DNA from: Bufo bufo
Taxonomy: Eukaryota; Chordata; Amphibia; Anura; Bufonidae
DNA length: 64,000 nt
Direction: 5' to 3'
Assembly: GCF_905171765.1 (NCBI RefSeq)
Contig: NC_053391.1
Span: 112,271,409-112,335,408 of the forward strand
A program made the position numbers and the translations under genes. Positions 46,590-57,140 of the stretch are shown here, piece after piece; positions within the stretch are counted from its first letter, which is position 1; every line of letters starts with the position of its first letter. The notes under the pieces were generated by a model that was given only the letters and a program-made list of their open reading frames with translations, was not told where the DNA came from and searched no databases.

Positions 46590-46993
46590 CACCGGGCCCC
46601 GCCGCTCACCGAAGTATTTATAAACGTGAATCCTTATCCTGTTGTTAAGTTGAACTAACGCTGCCCTCTCCCATGTTCCCATGTCCCCCCTGTATCCCCA
46701 CAGCACTTACTTAAGCTTCCATAGCAGGCAGAGCAGACGGCAGCAGTAACGTCACTCACTGACGTAGAGCGCCTGCTTCGCCCCCTTTATGAATGAAGCA
46801 GGCGGAGCAGACGCGCGACGTCAGTGAGTGACGTTACTGGTGCCGTCCGCTCTGCCTGCTATGGAAGCTTAAGTAAGTGCTGTGGAGATACAGGGGGGAC
46901 ATGGGAACATGGGAGAGCGCAGCGTTAGTTCAACTTAATAACAGGATAAGGATTCACGTTTATAAATACTGCGGTGAGCGGCGGGGCCCGGTG
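46590..46993. repeat. Large palindrome in the 46437 element
   Basis: Arms of about 195 bp (46590-46785 and 46800-46993) meet near 46793 (CGCCTGCTTC / GAAGCAGGCG). Outer ends read ACACCGGGCCCCGCCGCTCACCG and complement. It could fold into a long hairpin. Confidence 0.9.
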
Positions 46994-47039
46994 TATTGGG
47001 GGACACTGTTATGAGGGGGATCTGTGGATGACATATAGC

Positions 47040-47890
47040 AGTGTCATCCACAGATCCTCCCCATAACAGTTCCATCCACAGATCCCCTATAACAGCACCA
47101 TCCACAGATCCCCCACCAAATAACAATGCCATCCTCAGATGCCCCCACCCCATAACAATGCCATCCACAGATATCCCACCCCATAGCAGTACCATCCACA
47201 GATCCCCATAACAGTGCCATCCACAGATCCCCCATAACAGTGCCATCCACAGATCCCCCATAACAGTGCCATCCACAGATCCCCATAACAGTGCCATCCA
47301 CAGATCCCCCATAACAGCACCATCCACAGATCCCCATAACAGTGCCATCCACAGATCCCCCATAACAGTGCCATCCACAGATCCCCCATAACAGTGCCAT
47401 CCACAGATCCCCATAACAGTGCCATCCACAGATCCCCATAACAGTGCCATCCACAGATCCCCATAACAGTGCCATCCACAGATCCCCCATAACAGCACCA
47501 TCCACAGATCCCCATAACAGCGCCATCCACAGATCCCCCATAACAGTGCCATCCACAGATCCCCCATAACAGTGCCATCCACAGATCCCCCATAACAGTG
47601 CCATCCACAGATCCCCCATAACAGTGCCATCCACAGATCCTCTCCATAACAGTGCCATCCACAGATCCCCCATAACAGCACCATCCACAGATCCCCATAA
47701 CAGCGCCATCCACAGATCCCCCATAACAGTGCCATCCACAGATCCCCCATAACAGTGCCATCCACAGATCCCCCATAACAGTGCCATCCACAGATCCCCC
47801 ATAACAGTGCCATCCACAGATCCCCATAACAGTGCCATCCACAGATCCCCCACATGACAGTGCGTCATCCACAGATCCACAGATCCCCCA
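47040..47890. repeat. 25/26-bp minisatellite, ~33 copies
   Basis: Copies of CCATCCACAGATCCCC(C)ATAACAGTG. Unit length alternates 25 and 26 bp through one C, with variants CAGCACC, CAGCGCC and TCTCCATAAC. Variants recur in the same order at about 47300-47540 and 47650-47790, showing block duplication. Long minus-strand open frames are artefacts. Confidence 0.95.
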
Positions 47891-49074
47891 AAACGGTCAC
47901 ATGACATTTAAAAAAAGTATCGGTATTCGGTATCGGTGACTACTTGAAAAAAAGTATCGGTACTTGTACTCGGTCCTAAAAAAGTGGTATCGGGACAACC
48001 CTAGTCTGAACGCTGGTTTGTCGGAACTGCTAGCCCGTAAACTACTGACATATAAACTGGTGGACTCAAAGGCCTTTAGAATATTTGTGGCCATTGGCAC
48101 ACTGCAATGGAAGGTCCCCGGAAGGAAATATTTCTCCCAGAAGGGCATCTCAGAGCTATATGGCCATGTTCAGCGGCAAGTGAATATATCTCTGGCACAC
48201 AGTGTTGGTTCCATGATACATATGACCACAGACACGTGGTCTAGCAAACACGGGCAGGGAAGTTACATAACTTTTACTTCCCACTGGGTGAACCTTCTAA
48301 TGGCCATCAAGCATGTTACCAGTGGCTCCCATGTGGATTTGGTGTTACCGCCACGAATTGCATGCAGGCCTGTCTCTTTTTCTTCTCCTCCTACTCTATC
48401 CTCCGTCTCCTCCTCGGCTACCGCCTCTTTTGCTGCGCCCCCAAGCTTCCCAGAACCTATTTGACATGCCAGGTGAGACGTTGCCATGCTGTGATGCGGC
48501 TGTTGTGTCTGGAAGCCAAGAGCCACACCGTCCCTGCACTGCTTTCAGCTCTGCAGTCACAGGCTGATCAGTGGCTAACCCCACTCAATTTGACAGTTGG
48601 TAAAGTGGTGCGCGACAACTGTGCCAATCTGCTGAGTGCGATGAAAAAGGGCAAAATGACACACGTTCCATGCATGGCACACGTCCTGAACTTAGTCGTG
48701 CAGTGATTTGTTGCCAAATACCCCGGGGTCCAGGGTGTCTTGTGGCAGGTCTGGAAAATCTCTGGCCATTTTAGAAGATCTTACACAGCCATGGCTAGTC
48801 TTGCTGACATTCAGCGGCGACACCACCTGCCCGTCAGACATCTGATTTGAGACAGCCCGACGCACTGGAACTCCACCTTGTATATACTTGATAGGCTGCT
48901 CCAGCAGCAACGTGCCGTTAACGACTACCTGTACGAAACTCTGCAGCAGGACAGGTTCTGGGGAGCTTGGTTTCTTTTCACCGCGCCATTGGCTGCTCTT
49001 GCACGACGCATGCAGACTTCTGTGACCATTTGATGAGATCACCAAACTTGTCAGTTGCAGTCAGGGCACCATCA

Positions 49075-49386
49075 CTAGAACTTGTAAGGAGACCGCAGCA
49101 CTCACTTGTCTTCTATAATCCAAACTTTATTCACCAACTTGGTGCGACGTTTCGACGATCATGGTATTTTCAAGCTTGAAAAAGACTATGACAGTCAAAA
49201 CGTTGCACTAAGTTGGTGAATAAAGTTTGGATCATAGAAGATAAGTGAGTGCTGCGGTCTCCTTACAAGTTCTACGTATTGCTGGGGGAGCTTCAGACTG
49301 CCACCCAACATTGCTGGCACCACCACTAAAAGTTTGTATCTACCTTATTTTTTAGCATTGTGCTGCTACACAAATTTTCTTTTTCA
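49075..49386. mobile_element. 312-bp hairpin-bearing insertion with 12-bp target duplication
   Basis: Flanked by AGGGCACCATCA (49063-49074, 49387-49398); its removal joins the transposase frame. The first ~190 bp are an imperfect inverted repeat (49076-49155 with 49183-49262: AGGAGACCGCAGCACTCAC, CCAAACTTTATTCACCAAC and complements). The loop side has GACGTTTCGAC and TCAAAACGTTGCAC words reminiscent of Penelope-element ends. Non-coding. I assume a short Penelope-type fragment. Confidence 0.75.
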
Positions 49387-49745
49387 GGGCACCATCAGTG
49401 ACATTGTATGTTACGACTTCTTTCTGGATCGTGCATTGCATCGTGTCATTGATCAAGCCGTCGAGGAGAAGGAGTTGGAAGATGAGGAAGTCGCAATGCT
49501 AAATTAATTCCCAGGGGGGCTACTCCATCTGAGACAAGTTAGCAGGAGTCTGAAGAGGAGTCAGAGGAGAATGGTGGCGGGGAGGAGGAGAAGGAGGAGC
49601 AAGAAGAGCAGGCTTTGAGGGGGACTTTTTCGGGAATCCCTGGTGTTGTCGGTGGCTGGAGGGAGGAGACTGAGGACAACATTCTTCTGGGCGATAAGCA
49701 GGAGCCAGGACGCTCCACCACTTCCAATTTAGTGCAAATGGGGGC

Positions 49746-50346
49746 TGTAGGGATTTGCTCTGGTAGGCAGGGTAAACGGACGCAATACAGAGGCAAAACC
49801 ACAGTTGAAAAGCAAAAGTCAGTATTTATTCACACAAAAAGGCAGAAAAGAAACACAATAATTGGCAGGGCCTTGGTGTTAATTCACACCGCAGGAATCC
49901 TCGTGTTAATTCACACAGCAAAAGTCCACAGAACTCAAAAACACGTCACCTGGCAGTCCACAGCAGGCTTTAGGGTGCCTGGCTTCCAGCTGGCAGCTCT
50001 CATGCAGCTCTCAGCCTTGCAGTATGGCAGAACTCCTCAGCTCCCAAAACACAGAGCTCCACTATCACCTGGAGGTTCATTTCACACCCAGCTGAGCTGC
50101 TGGCTGGGCTGTTTAAACCCCAGCCCAAAACCTGGCCTGGACATGGGGAACAGCCACCCACCCTGCTCTTTGGCTGCTCCCAATAAGAACCGGCTCGGAT
50201 TGGCTTTACAGCCACACTAAGTAAAACAGTGTCAGCGAGCACTAGCTGCCGCTGACACACAAAATTACTCGTTCTTATCTCACCGAGGCCAGGAACCTCT
50301 GTGACACGTACCTTCCATCAATGACAGACCCTTGCACCTTCCTACA
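49746..50346 (-). repeat. 3' LTR of the Gmr1-like element (601 bp)
   Basis: Ends TGTAGG and CCTACA are inverted repeats. The distal ~215 bp match the truncated 5' LTR at 53384-53598. Confidence 0.88.
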
Positions 50347-53300
50347 TACCTCCCCCCATTGTTCAACCCTGAGGGGGTGAACACACGCCAGACAGTGTAC
50401 TCGGGACAGGGCATCCGCGTTTCCCTGTAACCAGCCTGCCCTGTGTTCCCCTGTGAACTTAAAGTTTTGCAGAGACAAGAACCACCTGGTGACCTGAGCA
50501 TTCCTCTCTTTGGCCTGGCTCATCCACTTGAGAGGGGAGTGATCGGTCACCAGACGGAACTTCCTCCCCAACAGATAATAGCGGAGAGACTCGAGTGCCC
50601 ACTTGATCGCCAGACACTCTCTCTCCACTATACTGTACCGGGTCTCCGCTGGAGTGAGCTTACGGCTGAGGAAGACAACGGGATGCTACTCCCCGCTGAC
50701 TTCCTGAGACAGTACCGCACCGAGGCCTACTTTGGAGGCATCAGTCTGTACCACAAATTCCCTCTTGAAGTCGGACGTCACCAAAACCGGGGACTCAAAC
50801 AAAGCCTCTTCCGCCTGGTCATTCCAGCGGACTATCACGGACTTCCGTCCCTTTAAGAGCCCTGTCAACGGAGCCGCTAAAGTGTCAAAATGGGGGACAA
50901 ACCTCATGTAATAGCCCACCATTCCCAGGAATGACTTTACATGTCTAGAGGTGGCAGGTCGGGGCCAATTCCGTATCTCCTCTATTTTGCTTACTTGGGG
51001 TTTAATGACTCAGCGCCCAATGACATACCCAAGGTATTTAGTCTCCTCTAACCCTATGGCACATTTCTTTGGGTTAGCTGTTAGTCCCGCCTTTTGAAGG
51101 GAGTAGAGTTGATCCCGAATATTCGAATTTCAAATTTTTATTGTGAATATAGGTAATTTGAAAATTTGCAAATATTTAGAATATAGTGATATATATTCGT
51201 GATTTCGAATATTCAAGATTTTTTTATTGCGAATTTTCATAATGCTAATTTTTATCGCAAATTTTTCAATTGCCAAGTAAAAACATGATTCCTCCCTGCT
51301 TCTTGCATGTGGGCCAATGACTCATTGGCCCACAAGCAAGAAGCAGGGAGGAATCATGACTTTAAATAGGAAAAATTATGAATATTCTAAAAAACTAATA
51401 TATAGCACTATATAGAATATATTAGTTTTTTTTGAATATTTGTAATATTCTAAAACAAGAATATATAGCAATATAGCGAATATTCGAAAAAAACGAATGT
51501 AGAGCAATTTCGCTAATATAGTGCTATAATCTTCTTTGTCTAATAGTTGTAATTTTTTTCTCATCTGAAGTTCAGTTTGGAAAAAAATGTCACCTATTGA
51601 AAAAACGATAATAGCACTATATTAGCTAAATTGCTCTATATTCTTTTTTTTTTCCTCGAATATTCGCTATATTGCTATATATTCTTGTTTTAGAATATTA
51701 CGAATATTCGAAAAAACAAATATTCGTTTTTTCGAATATTCGTAATATTCTAAAACAAGAATATAAAGCAATATAGCGAATATTCGAAAGAAAAACTAAT
51801 ATAGAGCAATTTAGCTAATTTTGTGCTATAATCTTCATTGTCTAATAGTTGTAATTTTTTTCTCATCTGACGTTCAGATTGGAAAAAAATTACAACAATT
51901 AAAAAAAGATTATAGCACTATATTAGCTAAATTGCTCTACATTTGTTTTTTTCTAATATTGGCTGTATTGCTATGTATTCTTGTTTTCAAATATTACGAA
52001 TATTAAAAAAAAACGAATATATTCGATATAGTGTTATGACTCATTGGCCCACAAGCAAGAAGCAAGTAGGAACCATGTTTTTGCTTGGCAATAGAAAATT
52101 TTGCGATAAAATTTGCATTGCGAAAATTCGCATATTACGCGATTATTACCTTGTTGATTTTTTGAGTAAAAAAAAATTGTAGAATATAACGAATATTCAA
52201 ATTTGCGAATATTCGCCAATTATTCTACAAAATATTCGCGAAATATCACGAATTCGAATATGACTACTGCCGCTCATCACTAGAAGGGAGTCCACTACGG
52301 CCTGTACTTTGGGCAGGTGACTTTCCCAGTCAGTACTGTGAATGATAATATCGTCCAGGTTAGCCGATGTGGACGAAGTACAATATCCATTAGACGTTGG
52401 AAAGTGGCGGGGGCGCCATGCAGGCCAAAGGGTAACACCTTATACTGGTACAGCCCCTCTGGTGTAATGAAGGCAGTTTTCTCTTTGGCAGCCTCCGTCA
52501 AGGGTACCTGCCAGTACCCTTTGGTGAGGTCCAAAACAGAAAAATATCTGGCTTGGCCTAATTTCTCAATTAGTTCATCTACCCGAGGCATTGGATATGC
52601 ATCGAACTTTGATATTTCGTTTAATTTCCGAAAATCGTTACAAAATTGTAATGTCCTGTCTGGCTTGGGAATTAAGACTATAGGACTGGCCCAGTCACTT
52701 TTAGACTCCTCAATGACGTCGAGCCACAACATGAGCTGCACTTCCTCCGAGATGGCTTTTCGGGTACCCAGTATGGCTTTAACCGGATTTTTGTCTGAGG
52801 CTCAGTGACAATGTCATGTTGGATTACGGAAGTGTGTCCAGGGAGGTCTGAGAACACATCCGTGTTCCGACTAACGAACTCCGTGGTTTCCTGAGCCTGT
52901 TTAGAAGAGAGGCTGTCAGCAATTTATATTGTGGCAACCGCTTCCCTTGCATCAGACATAGGAGCCGGAATCTCTTGTCCAATGAAAGCCCGGCCGCGGG
53001 CTGTCTTCCGTACAGGTTTCCCTATCCTTCCAAGGTTTTAGTAAATTAACATGGTAAACCTTCTCCGGCTTTCACCTCCCCGGCTGGTATACCTTGTAAT
53101 TTACCTCTCCAATTTTTTCACATACCTCGTAGGGCCCCTGCCTCCGGACTAGGAACTAACTGTCCACGGTCGGCACCAGAACCAAAACCCGAGCACTCGG
53201 GCTAAAGTTCCGGACCCGAGCCTGCGATTCTAGATCCGACTCTGGGCTCGCTGAGCAGCCTCCATATGTTTCCTGACAAGAGGCAAAACTGTCTCTATCC

Positions 53301-53383
53301 GCTGTTGCATCTTGGTAACATATTCAAGGATGCTTTTATGCGGAGTGGGTTGTTGTTCCCACCCCTCTTTGGCTACGTCCAAC
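50347..53383 (-). pseudogene. pol: Gmr1-like pol: integrase C-terminus, reverse transcriptase, RNase H
   Basis: From 53383 downward: integrase C-terminal segment (QRIETVLPLVRKHMEAAQRA, then a GPYEV-like and VYHVNLLKPWKD-like stretch, about 53350-53020), then reverse transcriptase with SDWASPIVLIPKPD (~52680), SVLDLTKGYWQVPL (motif A, ~52530), LPFGLHGAPATFQRLMD (~52420) and LDDIIIHS (motif C, ~52345; the usual Tyr is replaced by Asn). After the nested hAT the frame resumes with ANPKKCAIGLEETKYLGY (~51050), then RNase H (VVQTDASKVGLGAVLSQE ~50740; MERECLAIKWALE ~50620; VTDHSPLKWM ~50560; GNADALSR ~50410). No integrase follows RNase H. Frameshifts and stops break the frame (for example after LGYVIGR near 51015). 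Confidence 0.88.
51104..52282. mobile_element. A/T-rich non-autonomous hAT nested in the Gmr1-like RT
   Basis: Flanked by the 8-bp duplication GAAGGGAG (51096-51103, 52283-52290). Ends are TAGAGTTGATC and GCTCATCACTA, imperfect inverted repeats. The interior is made of palindromic A/T blocks repeating GAATATTCG and TCTAATAGTTGTAATTTTTTTCTCATCTGA in mirrored copies (51540-51575, 51840-51875), and CTCATTGGCCCACAAGCAAGAAGCA occurs three times. No protein is encoded. Confidence 0.85.
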
Positions 53384-53598
53384 CTGGCCTGGACGTGGGG
53401 AACAGCCACCCACCCTGCTCTTTGGCTGCTCCCAATAAGAACCGGCCCGGATTGGCTTTACAGCCACACCAAGTAAAACAGTGTCAGCGAGTACTAGCTG
53501 CCACTGACACACAATATTACCGGTTCTTATCTCACCGAGGCCAGGAACCTCGGTGACGCGTACCTTCCGTCAATGATGGACCCTTGCACGTTCCTTCA
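53384..53598 (-). repeat. 5' LTR remnant of the Gmr1-like element
   Basis: Matches about 50130-50346 (CCTGGCCTGGACNTGGGGAAC ... CTTGCACNTTCCT). The remainder of the LTR and the leader were deleted, joining LTR directly to integrase sequence. Confidence 0.85.
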
Positions 53599-54299
53599 GG
53601 GCCTTCATGCTCGAGTGTTTAAAGAGAGACCTCAATATAAAAAGCATAAAGGGCAAGGACCAGTACTAGGTGCCAACGTACTTAGACCACGAGTACAAAC
53701 ACAAAATGGTGGACATGTTACCAGCATCACAGAGGGCTGTCAGAATGCAGAATTTCTGCTGTTGCGGGCGCTGGCAGAGGAATTTCCACCCACAGCAAAA
53801 CAGGTGCTGGTACTAATCCTACCAAGCCTGCAAGAAGAGGGCGGTTTGAAGAAGTGTTGGTCACTACGGATATGAGATCATTCTTGCAGCCAACCCATCG
53901 ACAGCCGCCCTCCGGATCCAGCCTCAGGCAACACCTAGACTGGCAGGTGTCCGACTACACGGCTGATGTGGACGCTCTGAGAAGCGAGGAACCCCTGGAC
54001 TACTGGGTGTGCAGGCTTAACCTGTGGCCAGAGCTGGCACAATTTGCCATGGTACTCTTGGTTTGTCCATAGTCGAGTGTCCTGTCCGAAAGGACGTTCA
54101 GCGCAGCAGGGGGAATCATGGCATATAAGCCCACTTTCCTAGCTCATGACAGTGTGGACCAGATCACATTTCTAAAAATAAATGAGGCATGGATCTCAGA
54201 GGAATTCAACACCTGTGACGACCACGTTTAATTGAATTTCCTCATGCCGGCACACACATATCCACCACCACCCAGAACAAAGAATGGTCCTTGTCTTAT

Positions 54300-54780
54300 G
54301 AATATACAGCGGCATAAAAGGCCTTTTCTGTCAGGTGGAGTACAGTAAAATCTTTATCCAGTGACCGCCTAATGTACCTCTAGCAACATAATCACAAGGT
54401 CTTTTCTGTCACGTGAATGCATAATTTTTGGAGCCTGTACTGGACTACAGTAAAAATTTTATCCAGTGACTGCCTACTGTACCTCCTGCCACATCATCAC
54501 AAGTTATTTTCTGTCAGGTGAATTCCTATTGTTTGGGGCCTATACTGTCGTACAGTAAAATTTTTATCCAGTGACCGCCTACTGTACCTCCAGCCACATC
54601 ATCACAAGTTATTTTCTGTCAGGTGAATGCCTAATTTTTGGGGCCTGTACTGGCCTACAGTAAAAATAAATTCCAGCGACCGCCTAAAGTACCTCCAGCC
54701 ACATCATCACAAGTTCTTTTCTGTCAAGTGAATACCTAATTTTTGGGGCCTGTACTCCCGTTGCCTAAAATAAAAATTTT
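54300..54780 (+). repeat. ~110-bp tandem repeat in the hAT-2 3' region
   Basis: Four copies of a unit with CAGTAAAATTTTTATCCAGTGACC, CTACTGTACCTCCAGCCACATCATCACAAG, TTTCTGTCAGGTGAAT and TTTTTGGGGCCTGTACT follow the transposase stop. Confidence 0.85.
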
Positions 54781-55066
54781 CTAGGCTCCAGCAGGGCACA
54801 TTTTTGAGAGTTTTCCTTTAAGAAGCATAAAAATGGCATCTGATTAAAATACTTATTTTTTGTGGGAATTTTTGCCAATGATCCTCCTCTGGTATGTCAC
54901 TGTCCATGTTGTGGGACTATTTGTGCACTTCTAGTAAGTATTTGGTGGTTGCAAATATGACCTGAAAGTCAATTGGGCCCGCCAAGAACGCACGGTTTGC
55001 AAACATTTGATTGCGGACGCGTGTTCTCGTTCACGAACCGTCACTGCCAATGTTTGTCCATCAGTA
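54781..55066 (+). other. hAT-2 3' end
   Basis: Contains ATGTCACTGTCCATGTTGTGGGACTATTTGTGC, also found in the reverse strand at 57860-57910 of the related copy, and ends GTTTGTCCATCAGTA. It is non-coding. Confidence 0.65.
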
Positions 55067-55239
55067 TTCTTTATGTGACACAGGTTTTTTTATTTTTTTA
55101 TTTATGGAGGATTGTACACCTTCGGCCAAATGCACACGGCCGTGGATCTCAGCTGACAAGCGTATTACTGTAGTGCAGCGGCGGCATGAAGCGCACGGCG
55201 TCATAGCAACCAATGACTCCGTGCGCTCCTGCTGTCCGC

Positions 55240-55500
55240 AGGATGCCAGGCCGGGATACCACGGACCTGGTTTGCCTGGGTGAACGGAGTCACACAGGGG
55301 AGGAACTGCTCCGCAACAACTCACAAATAAGAACCATTGTGACCAACAACGTGAAGAACATGGTGTCAGCGCTGCGTCAAGGAGGGCTTAGCCATGCGCC
55401 CTGCATGGCACACATGTTCAATCTGGTTGTCAAGCGATTACTGAAGTCTTCCACCCATCTGCAAGACATCCTGTACCGACCAGTTACCTTCCAGCTGTGA
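55240..55500 (+). pseudogene. Fragment of a third hAT transposase
   Basis: The frame encodes the middle of a hAT transposase: IRTIVTNNVKNMVSALRQGG and SHAPCMAHMFNLVVKRLLK, parallel to DNCANLLSAMKKGK / HVPCMAHVLNLVVQ of hAT-2. It stops at TFQL (55498). Nothing before or after is recognisable as transposase, so only ~85 residues survive. Confidence 0.75.
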
Positions 55501-56870
55501 TTGTGTAGCCTGTCCTGTAGGAATGAGCTGGAGTCGGCTTGTTTGCTGGACTGTCCTCCAGTTATCAGCCATAGCACCATACATTTCTTGATCCGTATGC
55601 ATTACCATCGTGGTCACCCCAACACTGTTCATCAATCCATTCTTGTTGATAAAGCACTTTGTTTTTCCAGTTTGTCTTTAAAATCTTTGCTCCTTCTGTG
55701 TTGCATTTTATGTGTGTTAATATCCTGTTTGTTAAATAAACGTAGTTTTTTCTCCCCCATTCAAAAAATATATATATATATTTGGCTTGTGATTTGGTAG
55801 CCAAAAGCAGGAGTGGGTACAAAACATAGAAAAAATGTCATCTCTGTTTTGGATCCAATCCTGTTTTTTTGGGCATTAGCAATACTGATGGATACTGATG
55901 GATTACTGACCAAATGCTGACCGAGTGAAGGCGGATGCTCCATAGACAGGATCCATTTTTTGTAAGTTATTGTTCTGACGAATCAGAGGAAGGGCAAAAT
56001 AACGTAACGTCAACACAAACTTACTGCTGACACTCTCTCTACTTTGTCGGGGGGCTCTACTTGTATAAGTGTTTAATAAAATAGGGTCTGTAGACATCTA
56101 TGTGGAATCAGCATTTTAGATAACCCCTCCAAATTTTCACTATGTAAAAAAAAAAGGCAGGAGACTTATTCTGTATTAAAACTTTGAAGTATCAGCTCCT
56201 TTGCTGGACATTTGTATAGAAATATGAATGATATGTGCAATGGATTGATTAGATGGCACCTTTTATGGAAAGAAAACAGCAACACAATTTCACCAAATAT
56301 AAAAGAAAATAACTGAATGGAATAAGTACATTTCAGGAATTGTTTCCTTCCATTATTTTATGCAATGAGTTTATGCTGCACAGTTGCTAATAGTTATTTT
56401 CTAAGGTTCTAATTTACTGTGGTTTAAAACAAGAAACAAGCTCGGCTCCATGTTCTTCTCCCCTTGTATACTGCACGCTGGCCTACATTTGTCTGTTTGC
56501 ATTATTGTATGCTGTTAACAAACATGGGATTTAATTAGCTGCCCAAACACTATAGAGGACTAATGCTTCGTGTATAGCTTGCAACTTTCTGCTCTACTAA
56601 ACTCCACTATCTTCTTAGTTTCTGTAATTTCTACTTATGCTGTATTAAAATAAAGTAAGGGGATTTTCTATCTAGGTCACTGGCTGCCGAGAAATGTGAA
56701 ATAATACACAAATAATATGAATTCTCTATAATAATATGAAAAGGTTGATGAAACATACATCAAACACCAAGAACCCACAGTATTTGTCTCATAAAATAAT
56801 TTGACCTCAAAAGATATTGTATTTTCGAGAAAGGGAACTTTATTATGCACATAATTATCTAAACCTTGTA
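55500..56870. other. Mostly featureless A/T-rich DNA
   Basis: An (AT) tract lies near 55768-55783 and a duplicated word ATACTGATGGA near 55880-55900. Otherwise there is no repeat structure or coding signal; it may be low-copy host DNA. Confidence 0.4.
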
Positions 56871-56873
56871 TTA

Positions 56874-57140
56874 AAGGGGTTGTCTGGACTACAGACACTG
56901 TTAAACTATCCTCGCGATAGGTCACCAATATCAGATAGTTGGGGGTCCGACACCCAGTACTCCCACCAGGCAGCTGTTTTGCATGGAGCAGAAGCATAAG
57001 GTTCCATACACTGCATAATTTCCAGCACCAGCATACTGCAGCTCTGTAGCAGGGCTGTTTTTGTTATGGGGTGTATGCAGCTGTTCTGTGTGTATGTTAG
57101 CCGTGTAGCAAAGCTGTTTTTGTCATGAGCGGTATGGTAA
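56874..57140. mobile_element. MITE fragment
   Basis: Begins AAAGGGGTTGTCTGGACTAC and continues with GATAGGTCACCAATATCAGAT and GGGGGTCCGACACCCAG, words shared by a widespread amphibian MITE type as I know it. The partner end is not found. Confidence 0.5.

Larger units (their letters stand above)
46437..48003. mobile_element. Non-autonomous hAT inserted in the hAT-2 transposase
   Basis: The 1567-bp element has terminal inverted repeats TAGGGTTGTCCCGATACC and its complement and an exact 8-bp target duplication GTCTGAAC (46429-46436, 48004-48011). Removing the element and one duplication copy restores the transposase frame across the site. The interior contains a large palindrome (46590-46993) and a 25/26-bp minisatellite (47040-47890). 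It has no transposase. Confidence 0.95.
49746..53598 (-). mobile_element. Gmr1-like Ty3/gypsy element, 5'-deleted, with nested hAT
   Basis: Minus-strand LTR element flanked by GGGC (49742-49745 and 53599-53602). Left LTR 49746-50346 starts TGTAGGGA and ends TTCCTACA. A purine tract GGGGGGAGGTA precedes it on the minus strand. The interior encodes an integrase C-terminus, then reverse transcriptase, then RNase H directly before the 3' LTR. This order, with integrase upstream of RT, is the hallmark of the Gmr1 group of gypsy elements. Gag, protease, most of the integrase and most of the 5' LTR are missing. Confidence 0.85.
45380..54231 (+). pseudogene. hAT-2 transposase, split by four insertions
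   Basis: The N-terminal part (45380-46436) has APVITSKNAPELVEW, a Ser/acidic region, a Lys/Arg-rich stretch (RGRKRRISG) and a BED-type finger start (NSVAICSLCCQCISRGKS, ~46070-46130). After the hAT insertion the frame continues (48012 on) with SELLARKLLTYKLVDSKAF, RKYFSQKGI and THMTTDTW-like sequence (~48220), then DNCANLLSAMKKGKMTHVPCMAHVLNL (~48640). Further blocks lie either side of the 312-bp insertion (THWNSTLYIL, then DIVCYDFFLDRALHRVID at 49395). After the Gmr1-like element come the hATC domain motifs LDYWVCRLNLWPEL, SSVLSERTFSAAGG and the final KINEAWISEEF (53599-54231). In-frame stops (for example at 48704 and 54070) and frameshifts make it non-functional. Confidence 0.88.
31147..55066 (+). 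mobile_element. hAT-2: hAT transposon of ~24 kb with satellite leader and five nested insertions
   Basis: Left end TAGAGATTGTC; right end GTTTGTCCATCAGTA, similar to the better-preserved ends of the related copy at 57751-61115. The flanks ATCTTTAT (31139-31146) and TTCTTTAT (55067-55074) match at 7 of 8 bases, and both sides lie within the same ~92-bp repeat, as expected for one hAT insertion with an 8-bp duplication. Order: 5' end, 38-bp satellite leader, transposase (45380-54231, broken), 3' tandem repeats, right end. Nested: 36279-41750, 42785-45074, 46437-48003, 49075-49386 and 49746-53598. Without them about 10.4 kb remains. The transposase could alternatively belong to a neighbouring related hAT, but continuity of the satellite on both sides of the insertions supports one element. 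Confidence 0.7.

Noticed and set aside
46935..47907. Open frames up to 306 codons on the minus strand
   Set aside because: Repeat artefact of the 25/26-bp minisatellite: all three frames give the same Trp/Gly/Cys-rich repeat.
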